From Oscillospiraceae bacterium (GTDB taxonomy: Bacteria; Bacillota_A; Clostridia; Oscillospirales; Oscillospiraceae), in NCBI GenBank assembly GCA_017415945.1, contig JAFQDR010000195.1, positions 1 through 14,410 on the forward strand: a stretch of 14,410 bases of DNA. Reading direction: 5' to 3'. Made by a program: the position numbers and the translations under genes. A model generated the notes under the pieces. That model did no database searches, had not been told where the DNA came from, and saw nothing but the letters and a program-made list of their open reading frames with translations. Below, piece by piece: positions 1-6,874 of this stretch (the first letter of the stretch is position 1; every line of letters begins with the position of its first letter).

Positions 1-266
1 AAATGCTTCGCAGAATTTCGTCCGTAAGGACGAAACAAAGTCAAATCTATTTTTCGCGCCGGCATGTACGAAGCGAAAAATACAAATAGGGCTGCAAGTG
101 TGGAATTTGTTCGCAGAATGCGGACAAATTATGCGCGCGGCCCCACATGTTTACGTGGGGTCTGCCAACGCCCTTACTGCTTGGCGTTGGCTGCAGACCT
201 GCTTGCCCATCGCGTAAGCGGGGGCATCTCTGTCAAAATGCTCCAAAGGAGTATTTTGACAGACTC
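1..266. repeat. Modular hairpin-array repeat, copy 1 (left end cut by window)
   Basis: Seven successive inverted repeats lie in 266 bases. A: 16-23/28-35 with a GTAA loop. B: 49-57/73-81. C: 104-114/120-130. D: 141-146/155-160. E: 164-172/183-191. F: 204-208/222-226 with an inner cgc-GTAA-gcg. G: 230-244/248-262, a 15-bp stem with one G-T pair. The same unit recurs at 7762-7986 and 14263-14410 in the same orientation. Bases 1-136 are identical to 14275-14410. By alignment with copy 2, about 12 bases of the left end lie outside the window. It carries 53 bases (141-193, modules D and E) that copy 2 lacks. No convincing protein is encoded; a 75-residue reading frame across it is low complexity and lacks a ribosome site. 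It lies just past the stop of the minus-strand lipoprotein gene. Confidence 0.9.
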
Positions 267-288
267 AGGACACCCTCTCAGGTGTCCT
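267..288. terminator. Hairpin beyond the lipoprotein gene, possible weak terminator
   Basis: Perfect 8-bp inverted repeat (267-274/281-288) with a 6-base loop, starting 6 bases past the stop codon of the minus-strand lipoprotein gene. There is no T-run on the minus strand directly after it, so a terminator role is uncertain. It abuts the right end of the modular repeat and is absent from copy 2, so it is not part of that element. Confidence 0.4.
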
Positions 289-294
289 TAAATG

Positions 295-930
295 TTATTC
301 AAAGATTTCCAGACTTTCCAGTGTGGCTGTCAGTCTGGCGCGGTGGGCCGTGGTATAGGGAGAGGTGCTGAGCACAACGGTCATGCAGCCGCCCTCCGTA
401 TCCAGCAGATACACATCGAATACGTTCTGGACGGTCTCCCCGTGGAGATGGCGAACACGGTTATTGCCCAGCCATGCGCTCTCCGCAGGTACCTTCACGC
501 CCATGATGCCGTATTCGTCCAAAATCTCGGTGCCAATGTCCTTGGCCTTTGTATCGGCACGGAAGCCCAGCTCCACATATACATCCCCGCTCATGCCCGT
601 GGGCAGGGTGATATAGGCAAAGCCTCCCACATCATTGACCTGATAGCGGCCTTTATCCACCAGCAGTCTGAACTTGGGGCCGCCCGCATGGGCAAAGCTG
701 CCGCTGACGGGGCTCATGGGGATGATCTCCTCCGCCCCGTGGATGGTCACCGCAACGTCAACATACTCTTCGTCCTTTGCGGGCTTGTCCAGCACCGCTT
801 CCACCGCTGTGGGCACATCGGGCATCGGGGTGGGAGTGGGTTCCTCCGCGGTCACCCCATCGTCGCCCCCCGTACAGCCGCAGCACAACAGCATCAAACA
901 CGCCAGCAACAGCGCAATCCTTCGCTTCAT
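295..930 (-). CDS. Putative lipoprotein of unknown function
   Basis: Predicted exported lipoprotein of 211 residues. It begins with a basic MKRR, a hydrophobic stretch, and a Cys cluster ending in CCGC that reads as a weak lipobox, so the mature protein would be anchored to the outer face of the membrane. A short Pro-Thr linker (PTPTPMP) follows, then a globular domain of about 170 residues that I do not recognise. Its last 40 residues alternate hydrophobic and polar residues as in a beta-sheet ending in a helix. It directly follows gltX: the gltX TAA is followed at once by GTG (936), and ATG 930 is two codons further. Neither start has a clear Shine-Dalgarno sequence, so translational coupling to gltX is likely. 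I chose ATG 930 because it gives the cleaner signal peptide. It is probably transcribed with gltX. Confidence 0.8.
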   Translation of the reverse strand: MKRRIALLLACLMLLCCGCTGGDDGVTAEEPTPTPMPDVPTAVEAVLDKPAKDEEYVDVAVTIHGAEEIIPMSPVSGSFAHAGGPKFRLLVDKGRYQVNDVGGFAYITLPTGMSGDVYVELGFRADTKAKDIGTEILDEYGIMGVKVPAESAWLGNNRVRHLHGETVQNVFDVYLLDTEGGCMTVVLSTSPYTTAHRARLTATLESLEIFE

Positions 931-936
931 AGGCAC

Positions 937-2433
937 TTAGCGGTTAGAGAGCTTTTCAACACCCACTGCCAGACGGCGCAGGCATTCCTCCTTGCCCAGA
1001 ATGGAGCAGATCTCCACAGCACCGCCGGGAGTGACGGCCTTGCCTGCGGCGGCGATACGCGCGGGCCACATAACCACCGCATTCTTCACGCCGTTTTCCG
1101 CTGCCAGATTCATCAGCGCATCGTGGACGGTCTCGTCGCACCAGTTGTCAATGGCTTCGAAGGCGGGGATGATCTTGCCCAGCATGTCCAGACAGATGTC
1201 TTCGTTGACCTTGGACTTCTTGTGGACGTACAGTTCGGTGCCGTATTCGGGCAGTTCGTCGAAGAAATCGATCTTTGCGGGGATATCGGTGAGAACCTCG
1301 GTACGCTGCTGCAGCAGAGCTGCGATCTTGGCTGCGTCGATGGCGGGATTCTTTACCGCCTGACGGATGAAGGGCTCCGCAACAGCTGCAAATGCCTCGG
1401 GGCTCATAGCCTTGATGTATTCCGCATTCATCCACTTGAGCTTGACAATGTCAAACACTGCGGGAGACTTGGAAATGTTCTTGATATCAAAGATTTCGGA
1501 CAGCTCTTCCAGAGTGAAGATCTCCTGTTCGCCGCCGGGGCTCCAGCCCAGCAGAGCAACGTAGTTCAGCACCGCGTCGGGCAGGTAGCCTTCACGGAGC
1601 AGGTCCTCGAAGGAGGGGTCACCGTGGCGCTTGGACATCTTGTGGGTAGCGTCGCGCATAACGGGAGAGCAGTGGACATAAGCGGGAACGTCCCAGCCGA
1701 ATGCCTGATACAGCAGGTTGTACTTAGGTGCGGAGGACAGGTATTCGCTGCCGCGTACAACGTGGGTAATGCCCATCAGGTGGTCGTCGATGACGTTTGC
1801 GAAGTTATAGGTGGGCAGACCGTCGGTCTTAATGAGCACGTTTTCGTCCAGCTCCGCATTGGGCACGGTGATATCCCCGAAGATGGCATCGGAGAAGGTA
1901 GTGGTACCTTCCTGAGGGATCTTCTGACGAACAACAGCTGTTTCACCCGCAGCCAGACGAGCCTCCACTTCTTCCTTGGACAGAGAAGCGCAGGAGCACC
2001 GGTGCTTTTTGATCACGTCGCCGTTGGGCAGGGTCACGGGCACGACGCCTTCCCCTTCCTTGCAGAAGCAGCGGTATGCGCCGCCCTTTTCGATGAGCAG
2101 GTCAGCGTAGCGGCCGTAGGTGAAGCGGCGTTCGGACTGGATGTAGGGGCCAACGGGGCCGCCTACGTCGGGACCTTCCTGCCAGTCCAGACGGCAGGTG
2201 CGCAGGGTGTTGTAAATGATCTCGGTGGCACCTTCCACGAAGCGTTCCTGGTCGGTGTCCTCAATGCGCAGAATGAACTTGCCTCCCAGATGCTTTGCGA
2301 TCAGCCAGGTGTACAGTGCGGTACGCAGGTTGCCGATATGCATATAGCCTGTGGGAGAGGGGGCGAAACGGGTACGCACTTCGCCCTTGGGGATGCGCTG
2401 TTCCATTTCTTCAAACCATGTATAGTCGAGCAT
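937..2433 (-). CDS. gltX: Glutamyl-tRNA synthetase
   Basis: Class I aminoacyl-tRNA synthetase that charges tRNA-Glu with glutamate in the cytoplasm; 498 residues, normal for bacterial GluRS. The start of the catalytic fold shows FAPSPTG followed by HIGN (residues 32-35, the HIGH signature), and KMSKR lies at 265-269. Two CxC pairs around residues 110-140 occupy the place of the zinc-binding insertion in many bacterial GluRS. The motif VVRGSEYLSSAPK replaces the more usual RGEDHL. The C-terminal third is the helical anticodon-binding region. An ATG at 2448 is also in frame, but its own codons contain the GGAGG that sits 8 bases before ATG 2433, so 2433 is the real start. The gene has its own promoter (2491-2519). 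The sequence does not show whether it also misacylates tRNA-Gln for the GatCAB route. Confidence 0.97.
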   Translation of the reverse strand: MLDYTWFEEMEQRIPKGEVRTRFAPSPTGYMHIGNLRTALYTWLIAKHLGGKFILRIEDTDQERFVEGATEIIYNTLRTCRLDWQEGPDVGGPVGPYIQSERRFTYGRYADLLIEKGGAYRCFCKEGEGVVPVTLPNGDVIKKHRCSCASLSKEEVEARLAAGETAVVRQKIPQEGTTTFSDAIFGDITVPNAELDENVLIKTDGLPTYNFANVIDDHLMGITHVVRGSEYLSSAPKYNLLYQAFGWDVPAYVHCSPVMRDATHKMSKRHGDPSFEDLLREGYLPDAVLNYVALLGWSPGGEQEIFTLEELSEIFDIKNISKSPAVFDIVKLKWMNAEYIKAMSPEAFAAVAEPFIRQAVKNPAIDAAKIAALLQQRTEVLTDIPAKIDFFDELPEYGTELYVHKKSKVNEDICLDMLGKIIPAFEAIDNWCDETVHDALMNLAAENGVKNAVVMWPARIAAAGKAVTPGGAVEICSILGKEECLRRLAVGVEKLSNR

Positions 2434-2490
2434 AGATATTTCCTCCATGTGTGAATTTGCATATGTTAAAATACATAATCATACAGCATG

Positions 2491-2519
2491 ATTTTATTGC
2501 ACAAGAGCTAAAAAGTCAA
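2491..2519 (-). promoter_or_regulatory. Sigma-A-type promoter of gltX
   Basis: Read on the minus strand: -35 TTGACT (2519-2514), a 17-base spacer, and -10 TAAAAT (2496-2491). Each box differs from consensus at one position. The expected leader to ATG 2433 is about 50 bases and shows no T-box signature. The -35 box touches the outer end of the palindrome that starts at 2519. Confidence 0.8.
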
Positions 2520-2606
2520 GACATAGGGACGGTTTTCTGTCCGACAGCAGCAATTGTACCTGCCGTTTTTTCTTCGTTGGTCGGACTGAGAACCGTCCCT
2601 ATGTCT
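2519..2606. repeat. REP-like long palindrome 1 (GGGACGGTT family)
   Basis: Arms 2519-2545 and 2580-2606 are reverse complements at 25 of 27 positions, separated by 34 bases. The core is AGGGACGGTT followed by a TC..GTCCGAC end. A second element with the same core lies 20 bases away. Palindromes with a GGGACGGTT core are, from memory, scattered through many clostridial genomes, sometimes beside Y1/REP-associated transposases. No such transposase is in this window. No T-run follows either arm, so this is not a typical terminator. Confidence 0.85.
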
Positions 2607-2625
2607 AAAAGCGTCGTACCAATTC

Positions 2626-2713
2626 GGACAAGGGGACGGTTCTCGGTCTGATTTACCGACGCATTCCACAGCCAACATTACCGGTATCAGACAGAAAACC
2701 GTCCCCGTTGTCC
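2626..2713. repeat. REP-like long palindrome 2 (GGGACGGTT family)
   Basis: Arms 2626-2652 and 2686-2713 are reverse complements at about 25 of 27 positions with one extra base in the right arm; the gap is 33 bases. The arms share the GGGACGGTT core and TCTG/TCCG end with the element at 2519-2606, but the outer tip differs (GGACAAG versus AGACATA) and the central bases are unrelated. The two therefore look like related but separate insertions, not a recent duplication. Together they fill most of the gltX-aminotransferase gap. Confidence 0.85.
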
Positions 2714-2747
2714 CGCAAGCCCATCCATATTTTTCGACAACTGCTTA

Positions 2748-2776
2748 TTGTATTTAAATATGGTTTGTGCTAAGAT
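2748..2776 (+). promoter_or_regulatory. Probable promoter of the aminotransferase gene
   Basis: A TG-extended -10 (TGC then TAAGAT, 2771-2776) lies 17 bases after a weak -35 (TTGTAT, 2748-2753). The extended -10 makes up for the poor -35. The leader to ATG 2823 would be about 40 bases. It lies just right of the second REP-like palindrome. Confidence 0.5.
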
Positions 2777-2822
2777 ATATCATTGATAAATTGGATATTT
2801 GTGTACGTTTGGAGGTCATACT

Positions 2823-4016
2823 ATGATCAACGAAAAAATGGCAAAGATGGCAGGCAGCAATTCCGCTGTCCGCGAGATGTTTGAAGAGGGCAACCGTCTG
2901 AAGGCTCTGTACGGCCCCGAGAACGTCTATGACTTTTCCATCGGCAATCCCTATTTCCCCGCTCCCGCAAGCGTCAAAACCGCAATCGTGGAAATACTGG
3001 AAACCATGGATTCCAATTTCATACACGGCTATATGCCCAACGACGGCTACCCTGCTGTCCGTCAGACCGTGGCGGAATATATCAACAGCAATTTCGGTGA
3101 CGATATCAGCGGCGACAATATCATTATGACCGTGGGTGCCGCAGGTGGGCTGAACGCCTGTCTGAAGGCCCTGCTGAACGAAGGGGATGAGGTCATTGTC
3201 CCCGCTCCCTATTTCCTGGAATACGGTCATTATGTCTCCAACTACGGCGGTGTCATCATCCCTGTGCCCTCCAAGGCCGAGGAAGGCTTCATGCCCGATA
3301 TGGAGGCCATTGCCGCGGCCATCAATCCCAAGACCAAGGCCGTCATCATCAACAACCCCAATAACCCCACCGGTGTCATCTACCCCGAGGCGGTCATTAT
3401 CCGTCTGGCAGAGGTGCTGGAGGCAAAGCAGCAGGAGCTGGGCATCAGCATCTATCTGATCTCCGATGAGCCCTACCGTGAGCTGGCCTTTGATGGTGCC
3501 AAGGTGGCATACCTGCCCAAGTATTACCGCAATACCATCGTGGGCTATTCCTGGTCTAAGAGCCTGTCCCTGCCCGGGGAACGCATCGGCTATCTGGAAA
3601 TTTCCCCCCGCATCGATGATTACGAAGTGGTGCGCTCCGCAATTTCCATCTGCGCAAGAATTCTGGGCTTTGTCAACGCTCCCTCCCTCATGCAGCTGGT
3701 GGTACAGCGGTGCATCAACGAGTCCACCGACATTGCGGCCTACGACAACAACCGTAAGCTGCTGTACGAAGGCTTGAAGGAGCTGGGCTATACCTGCGCC
3801 AAGCCCGAGGGCGCCTTCTACCTGTGGCTCAAGAGCCCCACTGCCGATGAAAAGGAATTTATCGCAGAGGCTAAAAAGCACAATATCCTGCTTGTCCCCG
3901 GCACAAGCTTCATGTGCCCCGGCTATGTGCGCATCGCCTACTGCTGCAGCCCCGACACCATCAAGGGCAGCATGAAGGGCTTTGCCAAGCTGGCTGAACA
4001 GTACGGACTGAAATAA
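2823..4016 (+). CDS. PLP-dependent aminotransferase, class I/II (AspC/AlaT-like)
   Basis: Cytoplasmic fold-type I aminotransferase that moves an amino group between an amino acid and a 2-oxoacid using pyridoxal phosphate; 397 residues, typical of the family. Visible landmarks are an N-terminal SIGNP substrate-side loop, NNPNNPTG (177-184), an SDEPY motif with the cofactor Asp and Tyr, the Schiff-base lysine K246 in SWSKSLSLPGERIGY, and the carboxylate-binding arginine R370 in GYVRIAYC. Substrate cannot be set from sequence; aspartate, alanine or aromatic amino acids are all possible. GGAGG at 2811-2815 decides ATG 2823 over an in-frame ATG at 2799. It has its own promoter and is followed after 161 bases by trpS on the same strand. 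No terminator with a T-run lies between them, so read-through is possible. Confidence 0.92.
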   Translation: MINEKMAKMAGSNSAVREMFEEGNRLKALYGPENVYDFSIGNPYFPAPASVKTAIVEILETMDSNFIHGYMPNDGYPAVRQTVAEYINSNFGDDISGDNIIMTVGAAGGLNACLKALLNEGDEVIVPAPYFLEYGHYVSNYGGVIIPVPSKAEEGFMPDMEAIAAAINPKTKAVIINNPNNPTGVIYPEAVIIRLAEVLEAKQQELGISIYLISDEPYRELAFDGAKVAYLPKYYRNTIVGYSWSKSLSLPGERIGYLEISPRIDDYEVVRSAISICARILGFVNAPSLMQLVVQRCINESTDIAAYDNNRKLLYEGLKELGYTCAKPEGAFYLWLKSPTADEKEFIAEAKKHNILLVPGTSFMCPGYVRIAYCCSPDTIKGSMKGFAKLAEQYGLK

Positions 4017-4043
4017 GCAATTCTAACAATCCCTATACGCGCC

Positions 4044-4129
4044 GTAGGGCGGGGGCTTGCTCCCGCCGCCTCTCATTTCACCTCCGGAATGATTCAATAC
4101 GGAACGGCAGGACCAAGGCCCTGCCCTAC
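4044..4129. repeat. MITE-like palindromic element with 25-bp imperfect inverted ends
   Basis: Bases 4044-4068 and the reverse complement of 4105-4129 match at about 21 of 25 positions, both starting GTAGGGC. Each end is also a small hairpin by itself (GGCGGG/CCCGCC at 4048-4067; GGCAGG/CCTGCC at 4106-4125), so the element can fold as one long cruciform or two short stems. It sits in the aminotransferase-trpS gap. I see no reading frame and no T-run. From memory, similar GTAGGGCGGGGGC sequences are common between genes in Clostridia. Confidence 0.75.
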
Positions 4130-4177
4130 AAGGAAAAATCCGCAACCCCCATCAATACGATTTAGGAGATATATAAA

Positions 4178-5185
4178 ATGAACGAGATCAAAAAGCAAGT
4201 AATGGTATCCGGCATTCAGCCCTCCGGTGACCTGCATCTGGGCAACTATCTGGGCGCAGTGAAGAACTGGGCAGAGCTGGCAGACCAGTTTGACTGCTAC
4301 TACTTTATGGCTGACCTGCACACTCTGACCGTCCGTCAGGATCCCGCAGCCCTCCGCCGCCGCACTCTGAACCAGCTGGCGCAGTACATCGCCTGCGGTC
4401 TGGACCCCGAAAAGAATACCCTGTTCATCCAGAGCCATGTGCCTCAGCACAGTGAGCTGGGCTGGATCCTGCAGTGCTACACCATGTTCGGTGAGCTGAG
4501 CCGCATGACCCAGTTCAAGGACAAGAGCGCAAAGAACTCCGAAAACATCAACGGCGGTCTGTTCACCTACCCCTCTCTGATGGCAGCGGACATTCTGCTG
4601 TATCAGGCGGATCTGGTTCCCGTTGGGGAAGACCAGAAGCAGCACGTAGAGCTGACCCGTGACCTGGCGCAGCGCTTCAACAGCATCTACGGGGAAACCT
4701 TCAAGGTGCCCGAGCCCTACATCCGCAAGGTTGGCGCTCGCGTGATGAGCCTTGGTACCCCCACCAACAAGATGAGCAAGTCCGACCCCAACGGCTGCGT
4801 ATTCTTCATGGATCCTCCCGACGTCATCGCCAAGAAGTTCAAGCGTGCCGTCACCGACTGCGACATTGAAAACTGCGTCCGCTACGCCCCCGACGAAAAG
4901 CCCGGCGTGGCAAACCTTATGAGCATCTACTCCTCCGTGACCGGCAAGAGCTTCGAGGAGATCGAGCGTGAATTTGCCGGTCAGGGCTATGGTGCCTTCA
5001 AGCCCGCCGTAGGCGAAGCTGTTATCGATCTGCTGCGTCCTCTGCAGGATGAGACCAACCGCATTCTGAAGGATAAGGCATATCTGGAATCCGTATACAA
5101 GGAAGGCGCTGCAAAGGCCTCCTACATCGCAAACAAGACCATGCGCAAGGTCAAGAAGAAGGTAGGCCTGGTCGCCAACCCCTGA
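4178..5185 (+). CDS. trpS: Tryptophanyl-tRNA synthetase
   Basis: Class I aminoacyl-tRNA synthetase that charges tRNA-Trp; 335 residues, the usual size of bacterial TrpRS. The N-terminus gives SGIQPSGDLHLGN with the HIGH-type motif HLGN at 20-23. KMSKS lies at 198-202, preceded by the TrpRS-like GTPTN. The regions MADLHTLT, FGELSRMTQFKDK and MAADILLYQADLVPVGEDQKQH are strongly typical of the family and form the tryptophan and ATP pocket. AGGAG lies about 9 bases before ATG 4178. The TGA is followed after 18 bases by the membrane transferase gene, so the two are probably one transcript. No T-box motif is visible upstream, although trpS genes of Firmicutes often have one. Confidence 0.97.
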   Translation: MNEIKKQVMVSGIQPSGDLHLGNYLGAVKNWAELADQFDCYYFMADLHTLTVRQDPAALRRRTLNQLAQYIACGLDPEKNTLFIQSHVPQHSELGWILQCYTMFGELSRMTQFKDKSAKNSENINGGLFTYPSLMAADILLYQADLVPVGEDQKQHVELTRDLAQRFNSIYGETFKVPEPYIRKVGARVMSLGTPTNKMSKSDPNGCVFFMDPPDVIAKKFKRAVTDCDIENCVRYAPDEKPGVANLMSIYSSVTGKSFEEIEREFAGQGYGAFKPAVGEAVIDLLRPLQDETNRILKDKAYLESVYKEGAAKASYIANKTMRKVKKKVGLVANP

Positions 5186-5203
5186 TAGGAGCATTTCGAC
5201 ACT

Positions 5204-6265
5204 ATGTTCATCACAAACCTTGGGCTGAAGCTGGCGGCGAGCATTGTGCTGGCCTTCCTGCTCAGCTTCGCCATGACACCCATCGTGAAAAACTTCGCCT
5301 TGAAGGTGGGGGCCATCGATGTGCCCACGGATGAGCGCCGTATGCATCGGCAGCCCATCCCCCGTCTGGGCGGGCTGGCCATCCTCATCGGCTTCCTGCT
5401 GGCAGCGGTGCTGTTTGCGGATCTGACAAAGCAGGTGCAGGGCATTTTGGTGGGTGCCATCATCGTCGCAGCCCTTGGGGCTGTGGATGACCTGATTTCC
5501 CTAAAGCCCATGGCCAAGCTCATTGGGCAGTCTGTGGCGGCCATCGTGGCCATCAGCCATGGGGTCACCATCCATTTGTTTACCAATCCCATCCATTTCA
5601 TCGGCGGCGAATTTATCCTGCTGGAGGGTCTGGCTCTGCCCATTACCTTCCTGTGGATCGTGGGGGTGACCAATGCGGTCAACCTCATTGACGGTCTGGA
5701 CGGTCTGGCCTGCGGCGTTAGCGCAATTGCCTCCCTGACCATGTTCGTTGTGGCTCTGCTGGTTGCGGAAAGCAACGTGGCAGTGCTGCTGGCCGCCCTT
5801 ATGGGTGCCTGTTTGGGCTTCCTGCCCTATAACATGAATCCCGCCAAGGTGTTCATGGGGGACACGGGTGCCCTGCTGCTGGGCTATCTGCTGGCAACAT
5901 TGTCCGTGGTGGGTATGTTCAAGTTCTATGCCATCGTGACCTTTATCGTTCCCGTGCTGGCACTGGCACTGCCCCTGCTGGACACCATATTTGCCATCGT
6001 CCGCCGTATGCTGCGTGGACAAAGCCCCTTCACCCCCGACCGCGGACATCTCCACCACCGTCTGGTGGATCTGGGTCTGAACCATAAGCAGGCTGTGGCG
6101 CTGATGTACGCCATTTCCGCTCTGTTGGGGCTGTGCGCCGTGGTAGTGGTCTCCAGAGGTCCCCTCCGCATTTTCCTGCTGGCAGTGGCGCTGATGATCG
6201 CTGTTGTGATTAGCAGATACATCGGCAGCACGGTCTCTCACCACGACGACCACAAGTCACAATAA
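5204..6265 (+). CDS. Polyprenyl-phosphate sugar-1-phosphate transferase (MraY/WecA/TagO family)
   Basis: Integral membrane enzyme of glycosyltransferase family 4 (353 residues, about ten or eleven hydrophobic segments). The family attaches a UDP-N-acetyl-amino sugar 1-phosphate to undecaprenyl phosphate, the first step of teichoic acid or other envelope polysaccharide synthesis. Motifs in order: PTDERRMHRQPIPRLGG in the first cytoplasmic loop, D95-D96, NLIDGLDGLACG with D163 and D166, GDTG with D220, and RGHLHHRL (280-287). The HLHH motif and lack of MraY-specific loops favour TagO/WecA over MraY. GGAG lies at 5188-5191, a rather long 12 bases from ATG 5204. Its 3' end overlaps the convergent small gene by 9 bases, with no terminator between. 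Confidence 0.92.
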   Translation: MFITNLGLKLAASIVLAFLLSFAMTPIVKNFALKVGAIDVPTDERRMHRQPIPRLGGLAILIGFLLAAVLFADLTKQVQGILVGAIIVAALGAVDDLISLKPMAKLIGQSVAAIVAISHGVTIHLFTNPIHFIGGEFILLEGLALPITFLWIVGVTNAVNLIDGLDGLACGVSAIASLTMFVVALLVAESNVAVLLAALMGACLGFLPYNMNPAKVFMGDTGALLLGYLLATLSVVGMFKFYAIVTFIVPVLALALPLLDTIFAIVRRMLRGQSPFTPDRGHLHHRLVDLGLNHKQAVALMYAISALLGLCAVVVVSRGPLRIFLLAVALMIAVVISRYIGSTVSHHDDHKSQ

Positions 6266-6547
6266 AAACATTCCGCCCATAATGATCAGCAGCTCTTTGT
6301 CCCCCGATTCCCGATACATGAGGAACAGCACCGCAAACAGCAGCAGATCCTCCGTATCGAAGCCTTGGGCAAAGATGTTGGACAAAAAATTTTGAAGGCC
6401 GCTGCCGAAGCTTTTCGGCGGCGGCGTTTGTTTTTTTTGAGGCGGCTCCTTGGACACGGGTGGCGGCGGTGGCGCAGGTTCCCCGCCTCCACCACGGCTC
6501 TCCGGAACATGGATATACCGCCCTGTGTTTCCGTCATATCTGCGCAT
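6257..6547 (-). CDS. Small proline-rich protein with hydrophobic C-terminus, unknown function
   Basis: A 96-residue protein I cannot assign. It starts with a short polar segment, then a proline-rich stretch (runs of Pro and Gly at about residues 20-47), an amphipathic helix, and two short hydrophobic segments (LLLFAVLFLMY and LLIIMGGMFLL) split by an acidic RESGDKE. The C-terminus could be a hairpin dipping into the membrane. Small clostridial proteins with a similar acidic-hydrophobic pattern exist, but I know of no function. ATG 6547 follows GGAGGGG directly; an upstream TTG is less likely. It is the last of three minus-strand genes, overlapping the end of the preceding one by 14 bases, and its last 9 bases overlap the end of the convergent transferase gene. 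Confidence 0.75.
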   Translation of the reverse strand: MRRYDGNTGRYIHVPESRGGGGEPAPPPPPVSKEPPQKKQTPPPKSFGSGLQNFLSNIFAQGFDTEDLLLFAVLFLMYRESGDKELLIIMGGMFLL

Positions 6548-6857
6548 GATCCCCTCCAAACATTCCGAAGGCCGTTTCCGCCATTCCGATCATCCGCGCC
6601 AGCTTCATGGCCCTGTCCAGCTTCTCCCGTCTGTGGGGCGCAAGGTAAGGCTTCATAGCCTCCAGCAGGGCTCGCTTGTCATCGGATTTGCTCCCACCCC
6701 CTAAGGATGCCATGAGCTGCCCCATATTCGGCAGGTCAAAAGGCTCCGACTGCTTGGGCGCATCCCCGCCCATAAGGGATTTGGCCATGGCGGCAATGCG
6801 GTCCATTTGCGCGGGGTCATTTAGGATGCTGTTCAGCTGTGCCTCAAAGTCGCTCAT
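6534..6857 (-). CDS. Small helical protein of unknown function (107 aa)
   Basis: Unrecognised soluble protein, predicted mostly helical. The N-terminal part reads FEAQLNSILNDPAQMDRIAAMAKSL, a helix-turn-helix-like pair of amphipathic stretches. A Gly/Pro/Asp-rich middle follows, then a basic helix (ALLEAMKPYLAPHRREKLDRA) and a final hydrophobic helix. The start is firm: AAAGGAGGAGG lies immediately before ATG 6857. It is the middle gene of the three-gene cluster, 17 bases after the 79-residue gene and overlapping the 96-residue gene. Spacing and strength of ribosome sites suggest the three are made together and may work together. Confidence 0.8.
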   Translation of the reverse strand: MSDFEAQLNSILNDPAQMDRIAAMAKSLMGGDAPKQSEPFDLPNMGQLMASLGGGSKSDDKRALLEAMKPYLAPHRREKLDRAMKLARMIGMAETAFGMFGGDHAQI

Positions 6858-6874
6858 GCCCTCCTCCTTTCCCC

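Noticed and set aside
64..291. Small open frame inside modular repeat copy 1
   Set aside because: It crosses all the hairpins, has no ribosome site, and is not kept in copy 2, where 53 bases (not a multiple of 3) are missing.
292..2454. A 720-codon open frame opposite gltX and the lipoprotein gene
   Set aside because: It is antisense to two well-supported genes, low in family-like motifs and rich in Cys/His/Gly as expected from a reversed GC-rich gene.
4017..4177. Possible T-box riboswitch before trpS
   Set aside because: Expected in many Firmicutes, but no AGGGTGG-type T-box sequence or terminator/antiterminator is present; the region is taken up by a palindromic repeat.
2754..5347. Long minus-strand open frames opposite the aminotransferase gene (2754-3881) and trpS (4094-5347)
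   Set aside because: Both are mirror frames of real genes with clear catalytic motifs; no ribosome site or recognisable domain.
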